Positions 9,199-18,580 of a stretch of DNA of 64,000 nt are shown piece by piece. The stretch covers positions 1 through 64,000 of the forward strand of contig JAFEFU010000012.1 of the NCBI GenBank assembly GCA_018240425.1, in the 5' to 3' direction. The position numbers and the translations under genes were made by a program. The stretch's first letter is position 1. Every line of letters begins with the position of its first letter. The notes under the pieces were generated by a model. The model was not told where the DNA came from and searched no databases. It saw only the letters and a program-made list of their open reading frames with translations. The stretch is from Pseudomonadota bacterium. Its GTDB lineage: Bacteria; Pseudomonadota; Alphaproteobacteria; Rhodobacterales; Rhodobacteraceae.

Positions 9199-10083
9199 AT
9201 GCAGATCGAACTGATCGAAACCTTCCTCGACCTCTGCGAGAGCCGCAGCTTCAACAAGACCGCCGACAAGCTTGGCCTGACCCAGTCCACGGTCTCGGGC
9301 CGCATCCAGGCGCTGGAATCGGTCCTCGGGCGCAGGCTCTTCATCCGCTCGCGCGCCGGGACCGACCTCACCCTCGAAGGGCTGAAGTTCGAGCCCCACG
9401 CCCGCGCGCTGCGCCATGCCTGGGCCGAGGCGCTTCATGCCACGCGCAGCGCCGGGACGGCGGCGATGACCCTGCGCGTCGGGATGCAGCACGACCTGAC
9501 CGGCAGCATGATCGGCGGCTGGGTGCGCGACTTCCGCACCGCCCTGCCCGATACCGCCTTCTACATCGAGGCCGACTATTCACCGGCGATGGCGTCGGAC
9601 CTTCTGGTTGGCGCGCTCGACTTCGGCATGATGTACACGGCGCGGATGCACCCGGACCTTCATTTCGAGACGCTGGGCGAGATCGCCTATCTCATGGTCT
9701 CGACCGAAACCGACCGGATGGCCGGGGTGCAGGTGGAAAACTACATCCTGACCAACTTCTCGCCCGCCTTCGGCCAGACCCATGCCCACCTGCATCCGCC
9801 TCTTTCGGGGGCCTGGGTCTCGTCGGGGGAAAGCACGACCGTGGCGGGGCTGCTGACCTCGCTTGGCGGCAGCGCCTACCTGATCGAGGAAATGGCCCGC
9901 GAGATGGTCGCGGGCGGGCGCGTCCGGCTGGTCGCCGACGCGCCGCCGATCGCCCAGACCGTCTATGCCGGGGTGCATCTTCGGAACCGCCACCGCCCGA
10001 TGCACCGGCGGCTGCTGCAGCTCCTGCGCAACCAGTTCGCCGGGCGGCGGCTGTCGGACCGGATCCGCGCCGGCCGTAGCTGA
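9199..10083 (+). CDS. LysR-family transcriptional regulator
   Basis: A 294-residue protein with an N-terminal winged helix-turn-helix (ETFLDLCESRSFNKTADKLG then LTQSTVSGRIQALE) and a C-terminal type 2 periplasmic-binding-protein effector domain, the normal LysR length and order. ATG 9199 is preceded by AGAGG; an adjoining GTG at 9196 is the alternative. It diverges from the flavoprotein/MttB gene run and most likely controls it. The gene for threonine deaminase follows 39 bases later on the same strand, so co-transcription is possible. The inducer cannot be deduced. Confidence 0.88.
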   Translation: MQIELIETFLDLCESRSFNKTADKLGLTQSTVSGRIQALESVLGRRLFIRSRAGTDLTLEGLKFEPHARALRHAWAEALHATRSAGTAAMTLRVGMQHDLTGSMIGGWVRDFRTALPDTAFYIEADYSPAMASDLLVGALDFGMMYTARMHPDLHFETLGEIAYLMVSTETDRMAGVQVENYILTNFSPAFGQTHAHLHPPLSGAWVSSGESTTVAGLLTSLGGSAYLIEEMAREMVAGGRVRLVADAPPIAQTVYAGVHLRNRHRPMHRRLLQLLRNQFAGRRLSDRIRAGRS

Positions 10084-10122
10084 CCTCTTGCCTTCCGCGC
10101 CGCTTCGCCGCAGAGCTTGGCC

Positions 10123-11364
10123 ATGACCCAGTTCGCCCGCAACGCCCGTGCCGCCACCGCCGCCCTGCGCGCGCTGTTCGAACCGACGCCGCTGCAACTG
10201 AACGACCACCTGTCCAGCCGCTACGGGGCCGAGATCTGGCTGAAGCGCGAGGATCTGACCCCGGTGCGCAGCTACAAGCTGCGCGGCGCCTTCAACGCCA
10301 TGCGCAAGTCCATCGCCACGGGCCACCGCGCCTTCGTCTGCGCCAGCGCCGGCAACCATGCCCAGGGCGTGGCCTATGCCTGCCGCCATTTCGGGGCGCG
10401 GGGCACCGTCTTCATGCCGGTGACGACACCCCAGCAAAAGATCGACAAGACCCGCACCTTCGGTGGCGATCATGTCGAGATCCGCCTGACCGGTGACTAT
10501 TTCGACCGCACCCTCGCTGCCGCCCAGGCCTTCGCGGCCGAAACCGGCGCGCACTTCCTGTCGCCCTTCGACGACGAGGACGTGATCGAGGGCCAGGCCT
10601 CGGTCGCGGTCGAGATGCTGGACCAGTTCGACGGCATCCCCGACCTTGTCATCCTGCCGGTGGGCGGCGGCGGTCTGGCCGCGGGCGTCACCGGCTTTTT
10701 CACCGAGGCATCGCCCGCCACCGGCTTTCTCTATGTCGAACCGGCGGGCGCAGCCTGCCTGAAGGCGGCGCTGGCGGCAGGCGGGCCGGTCACGCTGAAG
10801 GGCATCAACAACTTCGTCGACGGCGCGGCGGTGGCGCGGATCGGCACCCTCACCTTCGGGCGGCTGAACACCCTCGGCCCCGAACAGGTGCTGCTGGTGC
10901 CCGAGGACCGGGTCTGCATCACCATGCTCGAATTCCTGAACGTCGAAGGGATCGTGCTGGAACCGGCCGGCGCCCTTTCGGTGGACGTGCTGCCGGGCCT
11001 GCGCGACCGGATCGCCGGCAAGCGGGTGGTCTGCATCACCTCGGGCGGCAACTTCGACTTCGAGCGTCTGCCCGAGGTCAAGGAACGCGCCCAGCGCCAC
11101 GCCGGGCTGAAGAAATACTTCATCCTCAGGATGCCCCAGCGCCCCGGTGCGCTGCGCGAGTTCCTCGCCATGCTCGGCCCCGACGACGACATCGCCCGCT
11201 TTGAATATCTGAAGAAGTCGGCCCGCAACTTCGGCTCGGTCCTGATCGGGATCGAGACGAAGCGGGCGGAAAACTTCGCCGACCTCACCGCCAAGCTCGA
11301 CGCGGCCGAATTCACCTTTCGCGACATCACCGACGATCAGGCTCTGGCCGAGTTCCTGATCTGA
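10123..11364 (+). CDS. ilvA: Threonine ammonia-lyase (threonine dehydratase) with C-terminal ACT-like domain
   Basis: A 413-residue cytosolic PLP enzyme that deaminates threonine to 2-oxobutyrate, the first step to isoleucine. The PLP lysine is Lys52 in SYKLRGAFN; the phosphate-binding glycine loop appears as PVGGGGLAAG, and the CITSGGNFD segment closes the catalytic domain. From about residue 330 a regulatory ACT-like region begins (KKYFILRMPQRPGALREFLA), as in the shorter regulated IlvA form with one such domain. ATG 10123 is preferred over a TTG at 10117. A catabolic role with the nearby tdh-kbl genes is possible but the regulatory domain favours biosynthesis. Confidence 0.9.
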   Translation: MTQFARNARAATAALRALFEPTPLQLNDHLSSRYGAEIWLKREDLTPVRSYKLRGAFNAMRKSIATGHRAFVCASAGNHAQGVAYACRHFGARGTVFMPVTTPQQKIDKTRTFGGDHVEIRLTGDYFDRTLAAAQAFAAETGAHFLSPFDDEDVIEGQASVAVEMLDQFDGIPDLVILPVGGGGLAAGVTGFFTEASPATGFLYVEPAGAACLKAALAAGGPVTLKGINNFVDGAAVARIGTLTFGRLNTLGPEQVLLVPEDRVCITMLEFLNVEGIVLEPAGALSVDVLPGLRDRIAGKRVVCITSGGNFDFERLPEVKERAQRHAGLKKYFILRMPQRPGALREFLAMLGPDDDIARFEYLKKSARNFGSVLIGIETKRAENFADLTAKLDAAEFTFRDITDDQALAEFLI

Positions 11365-11380
11365 CCTGCCGCGGCCTTCA

Positions 11381-11432
11381 CCCTGGCCCGAATATCCTTG
11401 GGGTGCGAGGGGGCGGGCGGCTTCCTCGCACC
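11381..11432. terminator. Bidirectional terminator-like hairpin with repeat copy C
   Basis: Between the convergent ilvA and ABC-transporter genes lies CCCTGGCCCGAATATCCTTG, a copy of the dispersed repeat, followed by GGTGCGAGG (11402-11410) pairing with CCTCGCACC (11424-11432). The 9-bp stem could stop transcription from either side. There is no clear T-run. Confidence 0.55.
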
Positions 11433-11434
11433 GC

Positions 11435-12274
11435 TCAGGCCGCGCGCTTGCGCGCCAGCCGGGCGCGGATGCTTTCGACATCGGCGCGCGGCGTCGCGGC
11501 GAACAGGGTGCGGGTATAGTCGTGGGCGGGCGCGCCGAACACCTGGTCGCGCGGCCCGTATTCCACCACCTCGCCCTTGAACATCACCATCACCTCGTCG
11601 GCGATGTATTTCACCACCGACAGGTCATGGCTGATGAACACATAGGTCAGGCCGAACTCGTCCTGCAGGTCGGCCAGGAGGTTCAGCACCTGCGCCTGCA
11701 CCGACAGATCCAGCGCCGAGACCGGCTCGTCCAGCACCAGAAGCTTTGGCCGCACCATCAGCGCCCGGGCGATCGCCAGCCGCTGGCGCTGCCCGCCCGA
11801 GAACATGTGCGGATAGCGGTTGAAATGCTCGGGTTTCAGCCCGACTTTCTCCAGCATCGCCCGTGCCTCGCCACGTCTTTCCGCCGCCGTGTGGTCAGTG
11901 TTCAGGTACAACTGCTCCATCAGCATGTCGCCGACCTTCTGGCGCGGGTTGAGCGAGCCATAGGGATTCTGGAACACGATCTGGACCTTGCGGCGCATCT
12001 CGCGCGTCGGCGCGCCCCGGCCCACATCGACCGGCACGCCGTCCAGGAGCAGCTCGCCCCCCGAGGCAGGGTCGATCAGGGTGATGATCCGCGCCAGCGT
12101 CGATTTCCCGCAACCGGATTCGCCGACGATGGCCAGGGTCTTGCCCTGCTCGACCCTGAAACTGATGCCCTTCAGCGCCCGCACCGACTTGGCGCGGCCG
12201 AAAAAGCCGCCGCCGGTCAGGTAGTCGCGGGTCAAGGCGCGGCCTTCGATGACCGGGGTGCTGGCGCTGGTCAT
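11435..12274 (-). CDS. dppF: Dipeptide/oligopeptide ABC transporter ATP-binding protein (DppF-like)
   Basis: A 279-residue ATPase of the peptide/nickel transporter family. Walker A is GESGCGKST near residue 55, the signature is SGGQRQRLAIARAL, and Walker B is LLVLDEP. The C-terminal part resembles the oligopeptide-transporter extension. It is the last gene of the transport operon and its ATGA start overlaps the stop of the preceding ATPase gene by 4 bases, implying translational coupling. It powers uptake across the inner membrane together with the DppD-like subunit. The symbol denotes family only; the true substrate may be a modified peptide or amino acid. Confidence 0.88.
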   Translation of the reverse strand: MTSASTPVIEGRALTRDYLTGGGFFGRAKSVRALKGISFRVEQGKTLAIVGESGCGKSTLARIITLIDPASGGELLLDGVPVDVGRGAPTREMRRKVQIVFQNPYGSLNPRQKVGDMLMEQLYLNTDHTAAERRGEARAMLEKVGLKPEHFNRYPHMFSGGQRQRLAIARALMVRPKLLVLDEPVSALDLSVQAQVLNLLADLQDEFGLTYVFISHDLSVVKYIADEVMVMFKGEVVEYGPRDQVFGAPAHDYTRTLFAATPRADVESIRARLARKRAA

Positions 12275-13107
12275 TGGCTTGCTCCCATCATCTCGCCCAC
12301 GGTGGGCAGGCGGTCGCCCTTGGCATTCTCGGGCAGCGCCGACAGAAGCGCGCGGGTATAGGGATGCTGCGGGTTCTCGAACAGGCTCAGCACGTCGGCC
12401 TCCTCCATCTTCTTGCCGCGGTACTGCACGACCACGCGGTCGGCGGTCTCGGCCACCACGCCCATGTCATGCGTGATCATGATCAGCCCCATGCCGTGAT
12501 CCTGCTGAAGCTGAAGGATCAGGTCGAGGATCTGTTTCTGGATGGTCACGTCCAGCGCGGTCGTCGGCTCGTCCGCGATCAGAAGGCGGGGCGTGCAGGC
12601 GATGGCCATCGCGATCATCACCCGCTGGCACTGGCCGCCCGACATCTGGTGGGGATAGGCCGACAGCCGCGCCTCGGGGTCGGGGATGCCGACCTGGGCC
12701 AGAAGCTCGACCGAGCGCGCCCGCGCCTGCGCTCCGGTCATGCCCATGTGGGCGGTCAGCACCTCGGCCAGTTGAAAGCCCACGGTGAAGCAGGGGTTCA
12801 GGCTGGCGATCGGCTCCTGGAAGATCATCGAGATGTCGCGGCCGATGATCTTGCGGCGGTCCTGCACCGAAAGCGACAGAAGATCCTTCCCGTCAAAGCG
12901 CATCACGTCGGCGGTGACGGTGGCGGTGGCGGGCAGCAGGCCCATGACCGCCAGCATTCCCACCGACTTGCCTGAACCGCTTTCGCCGACGATGGCCAGC
13001 ACCTCGCGCTCGTCCACCGACAGATCGACGCCATCGACGGCGCGGAAGGGGCCGCGCGCGGTGTCGAAGCTGACGCACAGGTTCCTGATTTCCAAAAGCC
13101 TGCCCAT
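12271..13107 (-). CDS. dppD: Dipeptide/oligopeptide ABC transporter ATP-binding protein (DppD-like)
   Basis: A 278-residue ATPase with Walker [10 protein letters not shown] near residue 45, signature [14 protein letters not shown] and Walker [13 protein letters not shown]. The C-terminal [15 protein letters not shown] segment is typical of peptide-transporter ATPases. It pairs with the DppF-like ATPase encoded downstream with a 4-base overlap, and its start lies 3 bases after the end of the permease gene. Function is inferred from family and operon. Confidence 0.88.
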   Translation of the reverse strand: MGRLLEIRNLCVSFDTARGPFRAVDGVDLSVDEREVLAIVGESGSGKSVGMLAVMGLLPATATVTADVMRFDGKDLLSLSVQDRRKIIGRDISMIFQEPIASLNPCFTVGFQLAEVLTAHMGMTGAQARARSVELLAQVGIPDPEARLSAYPHQMSGGQCQRVMIAMAIACTPRLLIADEPTTALDVTIQKQILDLILQLQQDHGMGLIMITHDMGVVAETADRVVVQYRGKKMEEADVLSLFENPQHPYTRALLSALPENAKGDRLPTVGEMMGASQ

Positions 13108-13110
13108 GTC

Positions 13111-14016
13111 TCAGCTCCGCTTCAGTTTCGGGTCGAGCGCGTCGCGCAGGCCGTCGCCCATCAGGTTGATGGCCAAGACCGTGATCAGGATGGCAAGGCC
13201 TGGGAAGGTGACGACCCACCAGGCCGACAGGATGAATTCGCGCGCCTCGGCCAGCATGGTGCCCCACTCGGGGGTCGGGCGCTGCGCCCCCATGCCGAGG
13301 AAGCCGAGCGCGGCGGCATCGAGGATCGCCCCCGAGAACGACAGTGTCGCCTGCACGATCAGGGGCGCAAGACAGTTGGGCAGGATGGTGCGGAACATCA
13401 GCCGCGCCTTGCCCGCGCCCGCCACCCGCGCCGCCATCACATATTCGCGCGGCAACTCGCCCATGACCGCGCCCCGGGTCAGCCGGGCGAAATGGGGTTG
13501 CAGGACAAGCGCGATGGCGATCATGGCGTTGGTCAGCCCGGGACCGAGCACCGCCACCAGCACCAGCGCCAAGAGAAGCGAGGGGAAGGCCAGGATCACG
13601 TCCATCACCCGCATGATCACCGTATCGACCCAGCCGCCGAAGAACCCGGCGACCAGCCCGATGACGATGCCGCCCGACAGCGCGACGACCACGACGATGA
13701 CGCCGATGAACAGCGAATAGCGCGCCCCGAAGATCAGCCGCGACAGGATGTCCCGGCCAACCGCGTCGGTTCCCAGCAGAAAGCGCGGATCGCCCTTCTC
13801 GGCCCAGGACGGCGGCTTCAAGAGCGCGTCGCGGACCTGCTCGATCGGGTCATGGGGCGCGATCAGCGGGGCGAAGACCGCGATCAGGACCAGGGCCACG
13901 AAAACCCACAGGCCGATGACCGCACCCCGGTTTTCGCTGAAATAGTGCCAGAACTCGCGCAGGGCGGCGATTGTGCCGGTGGCGGCGGCCGGTTCGATTT
14001 CGGTTGTCGTGGTCAT
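13111..14016 (-). CDS. dppC: Dipeptide ABC transporter permease (DppC-like)
   Basis: A 301-residue inner-membrane permease. It has an N-terminal cytoplasmic stretch and a first membrane segment (VIGLWVFVALVLIAVFAPLI), then the family motif GTDAVGRDILSRLIFGARYS, and the EAA-loop region around EYVMAARVAGAGKARLMFRT. ATG 14016 was chosen because the protein begins there with MTTTTEIEP and lies 6 bases after the DppB-like stop; the longer open frame overlaps that gene. It forms the channel together with the DppB-like protein. Confidence 0.88.
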   Translation of the reverse strand: MTTTTEIEPAAATGTIAALREFWHYFSENRGAVIGLWVFVALVLIAVFAPLIAPHDPIEQVRDALLKPPSWAEKGDPRFLLGTDAVGRDILSRLIFGARYSLFIGVIVVVVALSGGIVIGLVAGFFGGWVDTVIMRVMDVILAFPSLLLALVLVAVLGPGLTNAMIAIALVLQPHFARLTRGAVMGELPREYVMAARVAGAGKARLMFRTILPNCLAPLIVQATLSFSGAILDAAALGFLGMGAQRPTPEWGTMLAEAREFILSAWWVVTFPGLAILITVLAINLMGDGLRDALDPKLKRS

Positions 14017-14021
14017 GGTCC

Positions 14022-15029
14022 TCACCGATGCCGGATGCGGGGGTTGATCAGCCCGTAAAGAAGATCGACGATCAGGTTCACCAGCATCACCGCCGCGGCG
14101 ATGATGAGAAGCCCGCCCTGCACCGATGGATAATCGCGGCGCGAGATCGAATCGACCATCGCCTTGCCGATTCCGGGCCAGGAAAAGATCGTCTCGGTCA
14201 GGATGGCGCCGCCCATCAGCGTGCCGACCTGCAGGCCGATGGTGGTGATGACCGGGATCAGCGCATTGCGCAGCGCGTGCAGGCCGACGACGCGCCAGGC
14301 CGACAGGCCCTTGGCGCGGGCGGTGCGTACATAGTCCTCGCCCAGCACCTCGAGCATGGCCGACCGCGCCTGCCGGGCGATGACCGCCATCGGGATCGTC
14401 GCCAGAACGATCGCCGGCAGGATCAGGTGCGACAGCGCCGAGGCGAAGGCGCCCTTCTGCCCCGACAGAAGACTGTCGATCAGCATGAAGCCCGTCACCT
14501 TGGGAAAGAAATACATCAGCGAGATACGCCCCGACACCGGGGTCCAGCCGAGGAAGCCCGAAAAGAAGATGATGAGCAAAAGCCCCCACCAGAAGATCGG
14601 CATGGAGTAGCCGACGAGTGCGGTGCTCATGCTGACCTGGTCGAACCACGACCCGCGGCGGATCGCCGCGAAGATGCCCAGGGGCAGGCCGATCGCGGTC
14701 GCCAGCAGGATCGCGCAGAGGCTGAGCTCGATCGTGGCCGGGAACAGGGTGAAGAATTCGTGCAGCACCGGCCTTTTCGTGACCAGCGACACGCCGAAGT
14801 CGCCGTGCAGCAGCCGGACAAGGAAGTCGAGATACTGCTGCCACAGCGGCCGGTCGAAGCCGAGCGCATGCGACAGTTCCGCGTGGCGTTCCGGGCTCAG
14901 CCCGCGCTCGCCGGCCATGAGCAGCACCGGATCGCCCGGCAGGACGCGGACGAAGCCGAAGGCGACGATGGTGATGCCGAGGAAGGTCGGCAGAAGATAG
15001 GCAAGCTTGCCCAGGACAAAGCGGATCAT
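14022..15029 (-). CDS. dppB: Dipeptide ABC transporter permease (DppB-like)
   Basis: A 335-residue permease starting MIRFVLGKLAYLLPTFLGIT, the usual N-terminal membrane segment of the DppB/OppB family, with about six hydrophobic segments. The EAA motif lies around VRTARAKGLSAWRVVGLHAL. It is the first permease gene after the binding-protein gene, from which it is separated by a 64-base gap holding a stem-loop, a common arrangement that lets the binding protein be made in excess. Confidence 0.88.
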   Translation of the reverse strand: MIRFVLGKLAYLLPTFLGITIVAFGFVRVLPGDPVLLMAGERGLSPERHAELSHALGFDRPLWQQYLDFLVRLLHGDFGVSLVTKRPVLHEFFTLFPATIELSLCAILLATAIGLPLGIFAAIRRGSWFDQVSMSTALVGYSMPIFWWGLLLIIFFSGFLGWTPVSGRISLMYFFPKVTGFMLIDSLLSGQKGAFASALSHLILPAIVLATIPMAVIARQARSAMLEVLGEDYVRTARAKGLSAWRVVGLHALRNALIPVITTIGLQVGTLMGGAILTETIFSWPGIGKAMVDSISRRDYPSVQGGLLIIAAAVMLVNLIVDLLYGLINPRIRHR

Positions 15030-15047
15030 TGCGGCCCCCAGTCAGGC

Positions 15048-15076
15048 GGGGGCGCCGGTTGGTCCCGGCGCGCCCC
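15048..15076 (-). promoter_or_regulatory. Stem-loop between binding-protein and permease genes
   Basis: CGCCGG (15053-15058) pairs with CCGGCG (15065-15070) and an outer GGGG (15048-15051) with CCCC (15073-15076). It lies in the only sizeable gap inside the transport operon. Such hairpins usually give partial termination or protect the upstream message, raising binding-protein levels; that role is inferred. Confidence 0.45.
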
Positions 15077-15093
15077 TTCGGTTTCAGGCAGGC

Positions 15094-16695
15094 TTACTCG
15101 GCGACATCGACGCCCGAGAAGTCATGCAGCCCCAGCGGGTCCATGACATAGCCCGAGACCTTCTTCGACATCGGCATGAACACCGTCGAATGGGCGATGG
15201 TCGCCCAGGGCGCCTGCTCCTTGAACACCACCTGCGCCTCTTCATAAAGCTTGGTGCGCTCGGCCATGTCCGACGTGACCTTGGCCTTCTGGATCAGGTC
15301 GTCAAAGGGCTTGTAGCACCAGTGAGCCCGGTTCGAGCCGCCCTCGCCGGCACCGGCACAGCCCAGGAGCACGCCCATGAAGTTGTCCGGGTCGCCATTG
15401 TCGCCGGTCCAGCCCAGGATGACCGCACCGTCACGCTTCAGTTCGGTCGACTTCTTCAGGTATTCGCCCCACTCGTAGGACACGATCTCGACCTTGACGC
15501 CGATCTTGGCGAAGTCGGCCTGGATCAGTTCGGCGGTGCGCTGCGCGTTCGGCATATAGGGCCGCTGCACCGGCATGGCCCAGACCTTCATCGACAGGTC
15601 CTTGACCCCGGCTTCCTCAAGCAGCTTCTTGGCGGCCTCCGGGTCATAGGGATCGTCCTTGACCGCGTCGTTGTAGGACCACATGGTCGGCGGGATCGGG
15701 TTCTTGGCGACCTGGCCGGTGCCCTGGAACACGGCGTCGATGATCGCCTGCTTGTTGATCGCCATGTTCAGCGCCTTGCGGACCTTGACGTTGTCAAAGG
15801 GCGCGACGACCGTGTTGTAGGCCAGATAGGCGACGTTCAGCCCGGCCTGGTCCATCACCGTCAGGTTCGGATCGGCCTTCAGCCCCTCAATGTCGGCCGG
15901 GGACGGGAAGGGCATGACCTGGCACTCGCCGGCCTTCAGCTTCTGCACGCGCACGGCGGCGTCGGGGGTGATGGCAAAGACGAGGTCGTCAACCTTGGGG
16001 GCGCCACCCCAATAGTCGGGGTTGGCCTTGTAGCGGATGACCGCGTCCTTTTCATAGGCGACGAACTGGAAGGGCCCGGTGCCGATCGGCTGGTTGTTGA
16101 AATCGGCCTGGCGGCCCTCGGCGGCCAGCTTGTCGGCATATTCCTTGGAATCGATCGAGGCGAAGGACATCGCCAGATCCGCCAGGAAGGGCGCCTCGGG
16201 GCGCGACAGGACGAATTTCACCGTGTTGTCGTCGACCTTGACGACATCGGTGATGACCTTGTCCATCTCCATGCCGGTGTAATATTCGTAGGTGATCCCC
16301 TCGATGTAGGTATGCCAGGGATCGTCGGCCTTGCCCTGCCGGTTGAACGAAAAGACCACGTCGTCGGCGTTGAAGTCACGGGTGGGGGTGAAGAAGTCGG
16401 TGGTGTGGAACTTCACGCCCTTGCGCAGGTGGAAGGTATATTCCTTGCCGTCGGCCGACACGTCCCAGCTTTCGGCCAAGCCCGGGATCACCTTGGTCGT
16501 GCCCTTCTCGAACTCGACGAGGCGGTTGTAGACGGCCTTGGCCGAGGCATCGAGCGTGGTGCCCGCGGTGTAGGGCGCCGGATCGAAGCCCTCGGGCGAG
16601 CCCTCCGAGCAATAGACCAGCGTCTTGGCCGCGGCCGCGCCGCCCAGAAGCCCCGCCATCACAAGGCCGGTGGCCAGTCGGGTAAGGTATTTCAT
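15094..16695 (-). CDS. dppA: Peptide ABC transporter substrate-binding protein (DppA-like)
   Basis: A 533-residue periplasmic solute-binding protein of family 5. It has a Sec signal peptide (MKYLTRLATGLVMAGLLGGA then AAAKTLVYCS, cleavage probably after AAA), the early KTLVYCSEGSPEGFDPA segment and the PYTAGTTLDASAKAVYNRLV region typical of the family. It would catch a dipeptide or similar ligand for the permeases encoded downstream. The start at 16695 follows AGGGAA. A peptidase gene lies just upstream in the same direction, fitting use of imported peptides. Confidence 0.9.
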   Translation of the reverse strand: MKYLTRLATGLVMAGLLGGAAAAKTLVYCSEGSPEGFDPAPYTAGTTLDASAKAVYNRLVEFEKGTTKVIPGLAESWDVSADGKEYTFHLRKGVKFHTTDFFTPTRDFNADDVVFSFNRQGKADDPWHTYIEGITYEYYTGMEMDKVITDVVKVDDNTVKFVLSRPEAPFLADLAMSFASIDSKEYADKLAAEGRQADFNNQPIGTGPFQFVAYEKDAVIRYKANPDYWGGAPKVDDLVFAITPDAAVRVQKLKAGECQVMPFPSPADIEGLKADPNLTVMDQAGLNVAYLAYNTVVAPFDNVKVRKALNMAINKQAIIDAVFQGTGQVAKNPIPPTMWSYNDAVKDDPYDPEAAKKLLEEAGVKDLSMKVWAMPVQRPYMPNAQRTAELIQADFAKIGVKVEIVSYEWGEYLKKSTELKRDGAVILGWTGDNGDPDNFMGVLLGCAGAGEGGSNRAHWCYKPFDDLIQKAKVTSDMAERTKLYEEAQVVFKEQAPWATIAHSTVFMPMSKKVSGYVMDPLGLHDFSGVDVAE

Positions 16696-16728
16696 TTCCC
16701 TGTTTCCTCTTTGGTTCAACAGTCTGGC

Positions 16729-16744
16729 CCGGCCCTTGGGCCGG
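16729..16744. promoter_or_regulatory. Short perfect hairpin upstream of dppA
   Basis: CCGGCCC-tt-GGGCCGG lies in the 98-base gap between the peptidase stop and dppA. With a two-base loop the end pairs would open. It may be an operator or a weak terminator; nothing decides between these. Confidence 0.35.
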
Positions 16745-16793
16745 ATATGCTCCCGCGCGGCGGCCACGGCCCCGCCGGGAACGGCGAACGCCC

Positions 16794-17897
16794 CTAGGGG
16801 CGGATCACGGGTGCGCGCGGCATTTCGGACAGGACTTCGGCGCCTCCGGGGCGCAGGAACACGATTTCCTCGAGCCGGACTCCGAACGTGCCCTCGAGGT
16901 AGATGCCCGGCTCGATCGAAAAGACGTTGCCGGCCTCGAGCGGGCGGTCGGAGGCGCCGGTGATGTAGGGCTCCTCGTGCAGTTCGATCCCGAGGCCGTG
17001 GCCGGTGCGGTGCAGGAAGCGCTCGCCATAGCCCGCGTCGGTGATGACGCCGCGCGCGGCCTCGTCGACCCTGCGCGCCGGGGCACCGGGACGCGAGGCG
17101 GCGATCGCGGCCTCGACCGCGCGGTCGACGATGCCGGTCACCTTCAGGAACTCGGACGTGGGCGCCGACCCGAACCACCCCACCCGGGTCATGTCGGACG
17201 GATAGCCCATGAAGCGACCGCCCGCGTCGATCAGGACGGCGCTGCCGGCGGCAAGGCGCGACGGGCCGGTATGGTGGTGGCAGAAGGCGCCGTTCGGCCC
17301 GAAACAGACCGAGGTGAATTCGGTCGCGGCACCCTGGGCCTCATAGCTGGCGGCAATCGCCTCGGCCACCTCGAGTTCGGTGATGCCTTCGCGCAGGGCG
17401 GCAAAGCCCGCCGCCACCGCCCGGTCGTTGACCAGCGCGCTGGCCTTCAGCGCCCGGTATTCGTCATCGGTCTTTTCGGCCCTGAGGCGGCTGACCGTGC
17501 GCTCGGTAAAGCTGCGCCGGGCGCCGGGAAGCGCGTCCAGGACCCGCAGCGCGAAATCGGCGCGCATCGCCTCGTCCAGGGACAGGCTGACGTTGGCCGG
17601 GTCGATCCCGCAGCGCGCGATCAGGCCGGCCAGCGCCCCAGCCGGGCCTTCGTCGTCGCGCCAGGTGTGGAACGGCAGGTCGGTGTGCTGGCGGACGCTG
17701 TCAGCGTTCAGGCGCGGCATCAGCAGACCGGCATAGCTCTGGCTGACCAGAAGCATCACCGGCCTCTCGTCGCCGTGGGGGTCGAGGCCCGCGAGCCAGC
17801 GCAGGTGCGTCGTCGGCCCCAGGACCGTCAGGTCGGTCCCCGATTCGGCCATCTTGCGGCGCAGCCCGGCCAGCCGGGTTTCGGTCATCGTCGTCAT
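16794..17897 (-). CDS. M24-family metallopeptidase (Xaa-Pro dipeptidase/aminopeptidase-like)
   Basis: A 367-residue pita-bread-fold peptidase. The metal ligands appear in the expected order: Asp in VLIDAGGR and in GYPSDMTRVG, His in HRTGHGLGIELHE, Glu in FSIEPGIY and the final Glu in RLEEIVFL. The N-terminal half is the creatinase/prolidase-type domain. Its ATG at 17897 overlaps the regulator stop (ATGA); a second ATG at 17888 is possible. It probably cleaves a dipeptide, an N-blocked amino acid or a creatine-like compound brought in by the adjacent transporter; the precise substrate is not evident. Confidence 0.85.
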   Translation of the reverse strand: MTTMTETRLAGLRRKMAESGTDLTVLGPTTHLRWLAGLDPHGDERPVMLLVSQSYAGLLMPRLNADSVRQHTDLPFHTWRDDEGPAGALAGLIARCGIDPANVSLSLDEAMRADFALRVLDALPGARRSFTERTVSRLRAEKTDDEYRALKASALVNDRAVAAGFAALREGITELEVAEAIAASYEAQGAATEFTSVCFGPNGAFCHHHTGPSRLAAGSAVLIDAGGRFMGYPSDMTRVGWFGSAPTSEFLKVTGIVDRAVEAAIAASRPGAPARRVDEAARGVITDAGYGERFLHRTGHGLGIELHEEPYITGASDRPLEAGNVFSIEPGIYLEGTFGVRLEEIVFLRPGGAEVLSEMPRAPVIRP

Positions 17898-18538
17898 GCC
17901 TTGTCCTGCCTTGTCGCCGGTTCCCGCCCCGCCTCCGCCCGTCGCGGCGGCGAAAAGGCCGCGCCGCCCGGCGTGTGGAACAGGGTCAGGGTGCCGGCCC
18001 ACAGGATGCGGGTCGGCCGGTCGCTGTCGTTGCAATAGGAATGCGGGCTGGTGCCGCGGTAGTGGAGGCTGTCGCCCTCGGTCAGGTGAAAGGCGGTCCC
18101 GTCCACCACCTGCGTGATCGCGCCGTCAAGGACATAGACGATCTCCTCGCCCTCGTGGCTGACGGTCTCGGACTGAAAGCCCGGGGGCACATGCATGATG
18201 AACGAGGACAGTTCCTTGCCGGGAAACTCCGCGCCGAGCTGTTCATACCGGATCGAGGAGTCGTTGATCGAGAACATTGGCCGGTCGGCGGCGCGGGTCA
18301 CGGCGTCGGCGGCGCGCGGCGCGGCGATGAAATAGTCGATCCCCAGCCCCAGCGCCTGCGCCACCTGCGCCAGCGTCCCCAGCGTCGGCGTGGCATTGTC
18401 ACGCTCGACCTGGCTGAGATAGCCGTAGGAAATGCCGGACTTCTCGCCCAGCTGCTGCAAGGTCAGATGCAGTTGCCGCCGCCGCTTGCGGATCAGGACC
18501 CCGATCTTCTGGCCTGCCATGCCCTCTGGCGCGATCAT
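17894..18538 (-). CDS. XRE-family HTH regulator with C-terminal cupin domain (PuuR-like)
   Basis: A 214-residue regulator: residues about 10-65 form an XRE helix-turn-helix (LTLQQLGEKSGISYGYLSQV), and the last third is a small-molecule-binding cupin (GEEIVYVLDGAITQVVDG). This layout is shared by PuuR and many amino-acid catabolism repressors. ATG 18538 has GAGGGGAA about 10 bases upstream; ATG 18520 is an alternative. It overlaps the peptidase gene by 4 bases and likely represses the peptidase/transport operon. An AT-rich palindrome just upstream is a candidate site for self-regulation. Confidence 0.85.
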   Translation of the reverse strand: MIAPEGMAGQKIGVLIRKRRRQLHLTLQQLGEKSGISYGYLSQVERDNATPTLGTLAQVAQALGLGIDYFIAAPRAADAVTRAADRPMFSINDSSIRYEQLGAEFPGKELSSFIMHVPPGFQSETVSHEGEEIVYVLDGAITQVVDGTAFHLTEGDSLHYRGTSPHSYCNDSDRPTRILWAGTLTLFHTPGGAAFSPPRRAEAGREPATRQDKA

Positions 18539-18580
18539 CGGCGACTCGTTCCCCTCTGCAGTCCCTGTCTGACCTACACA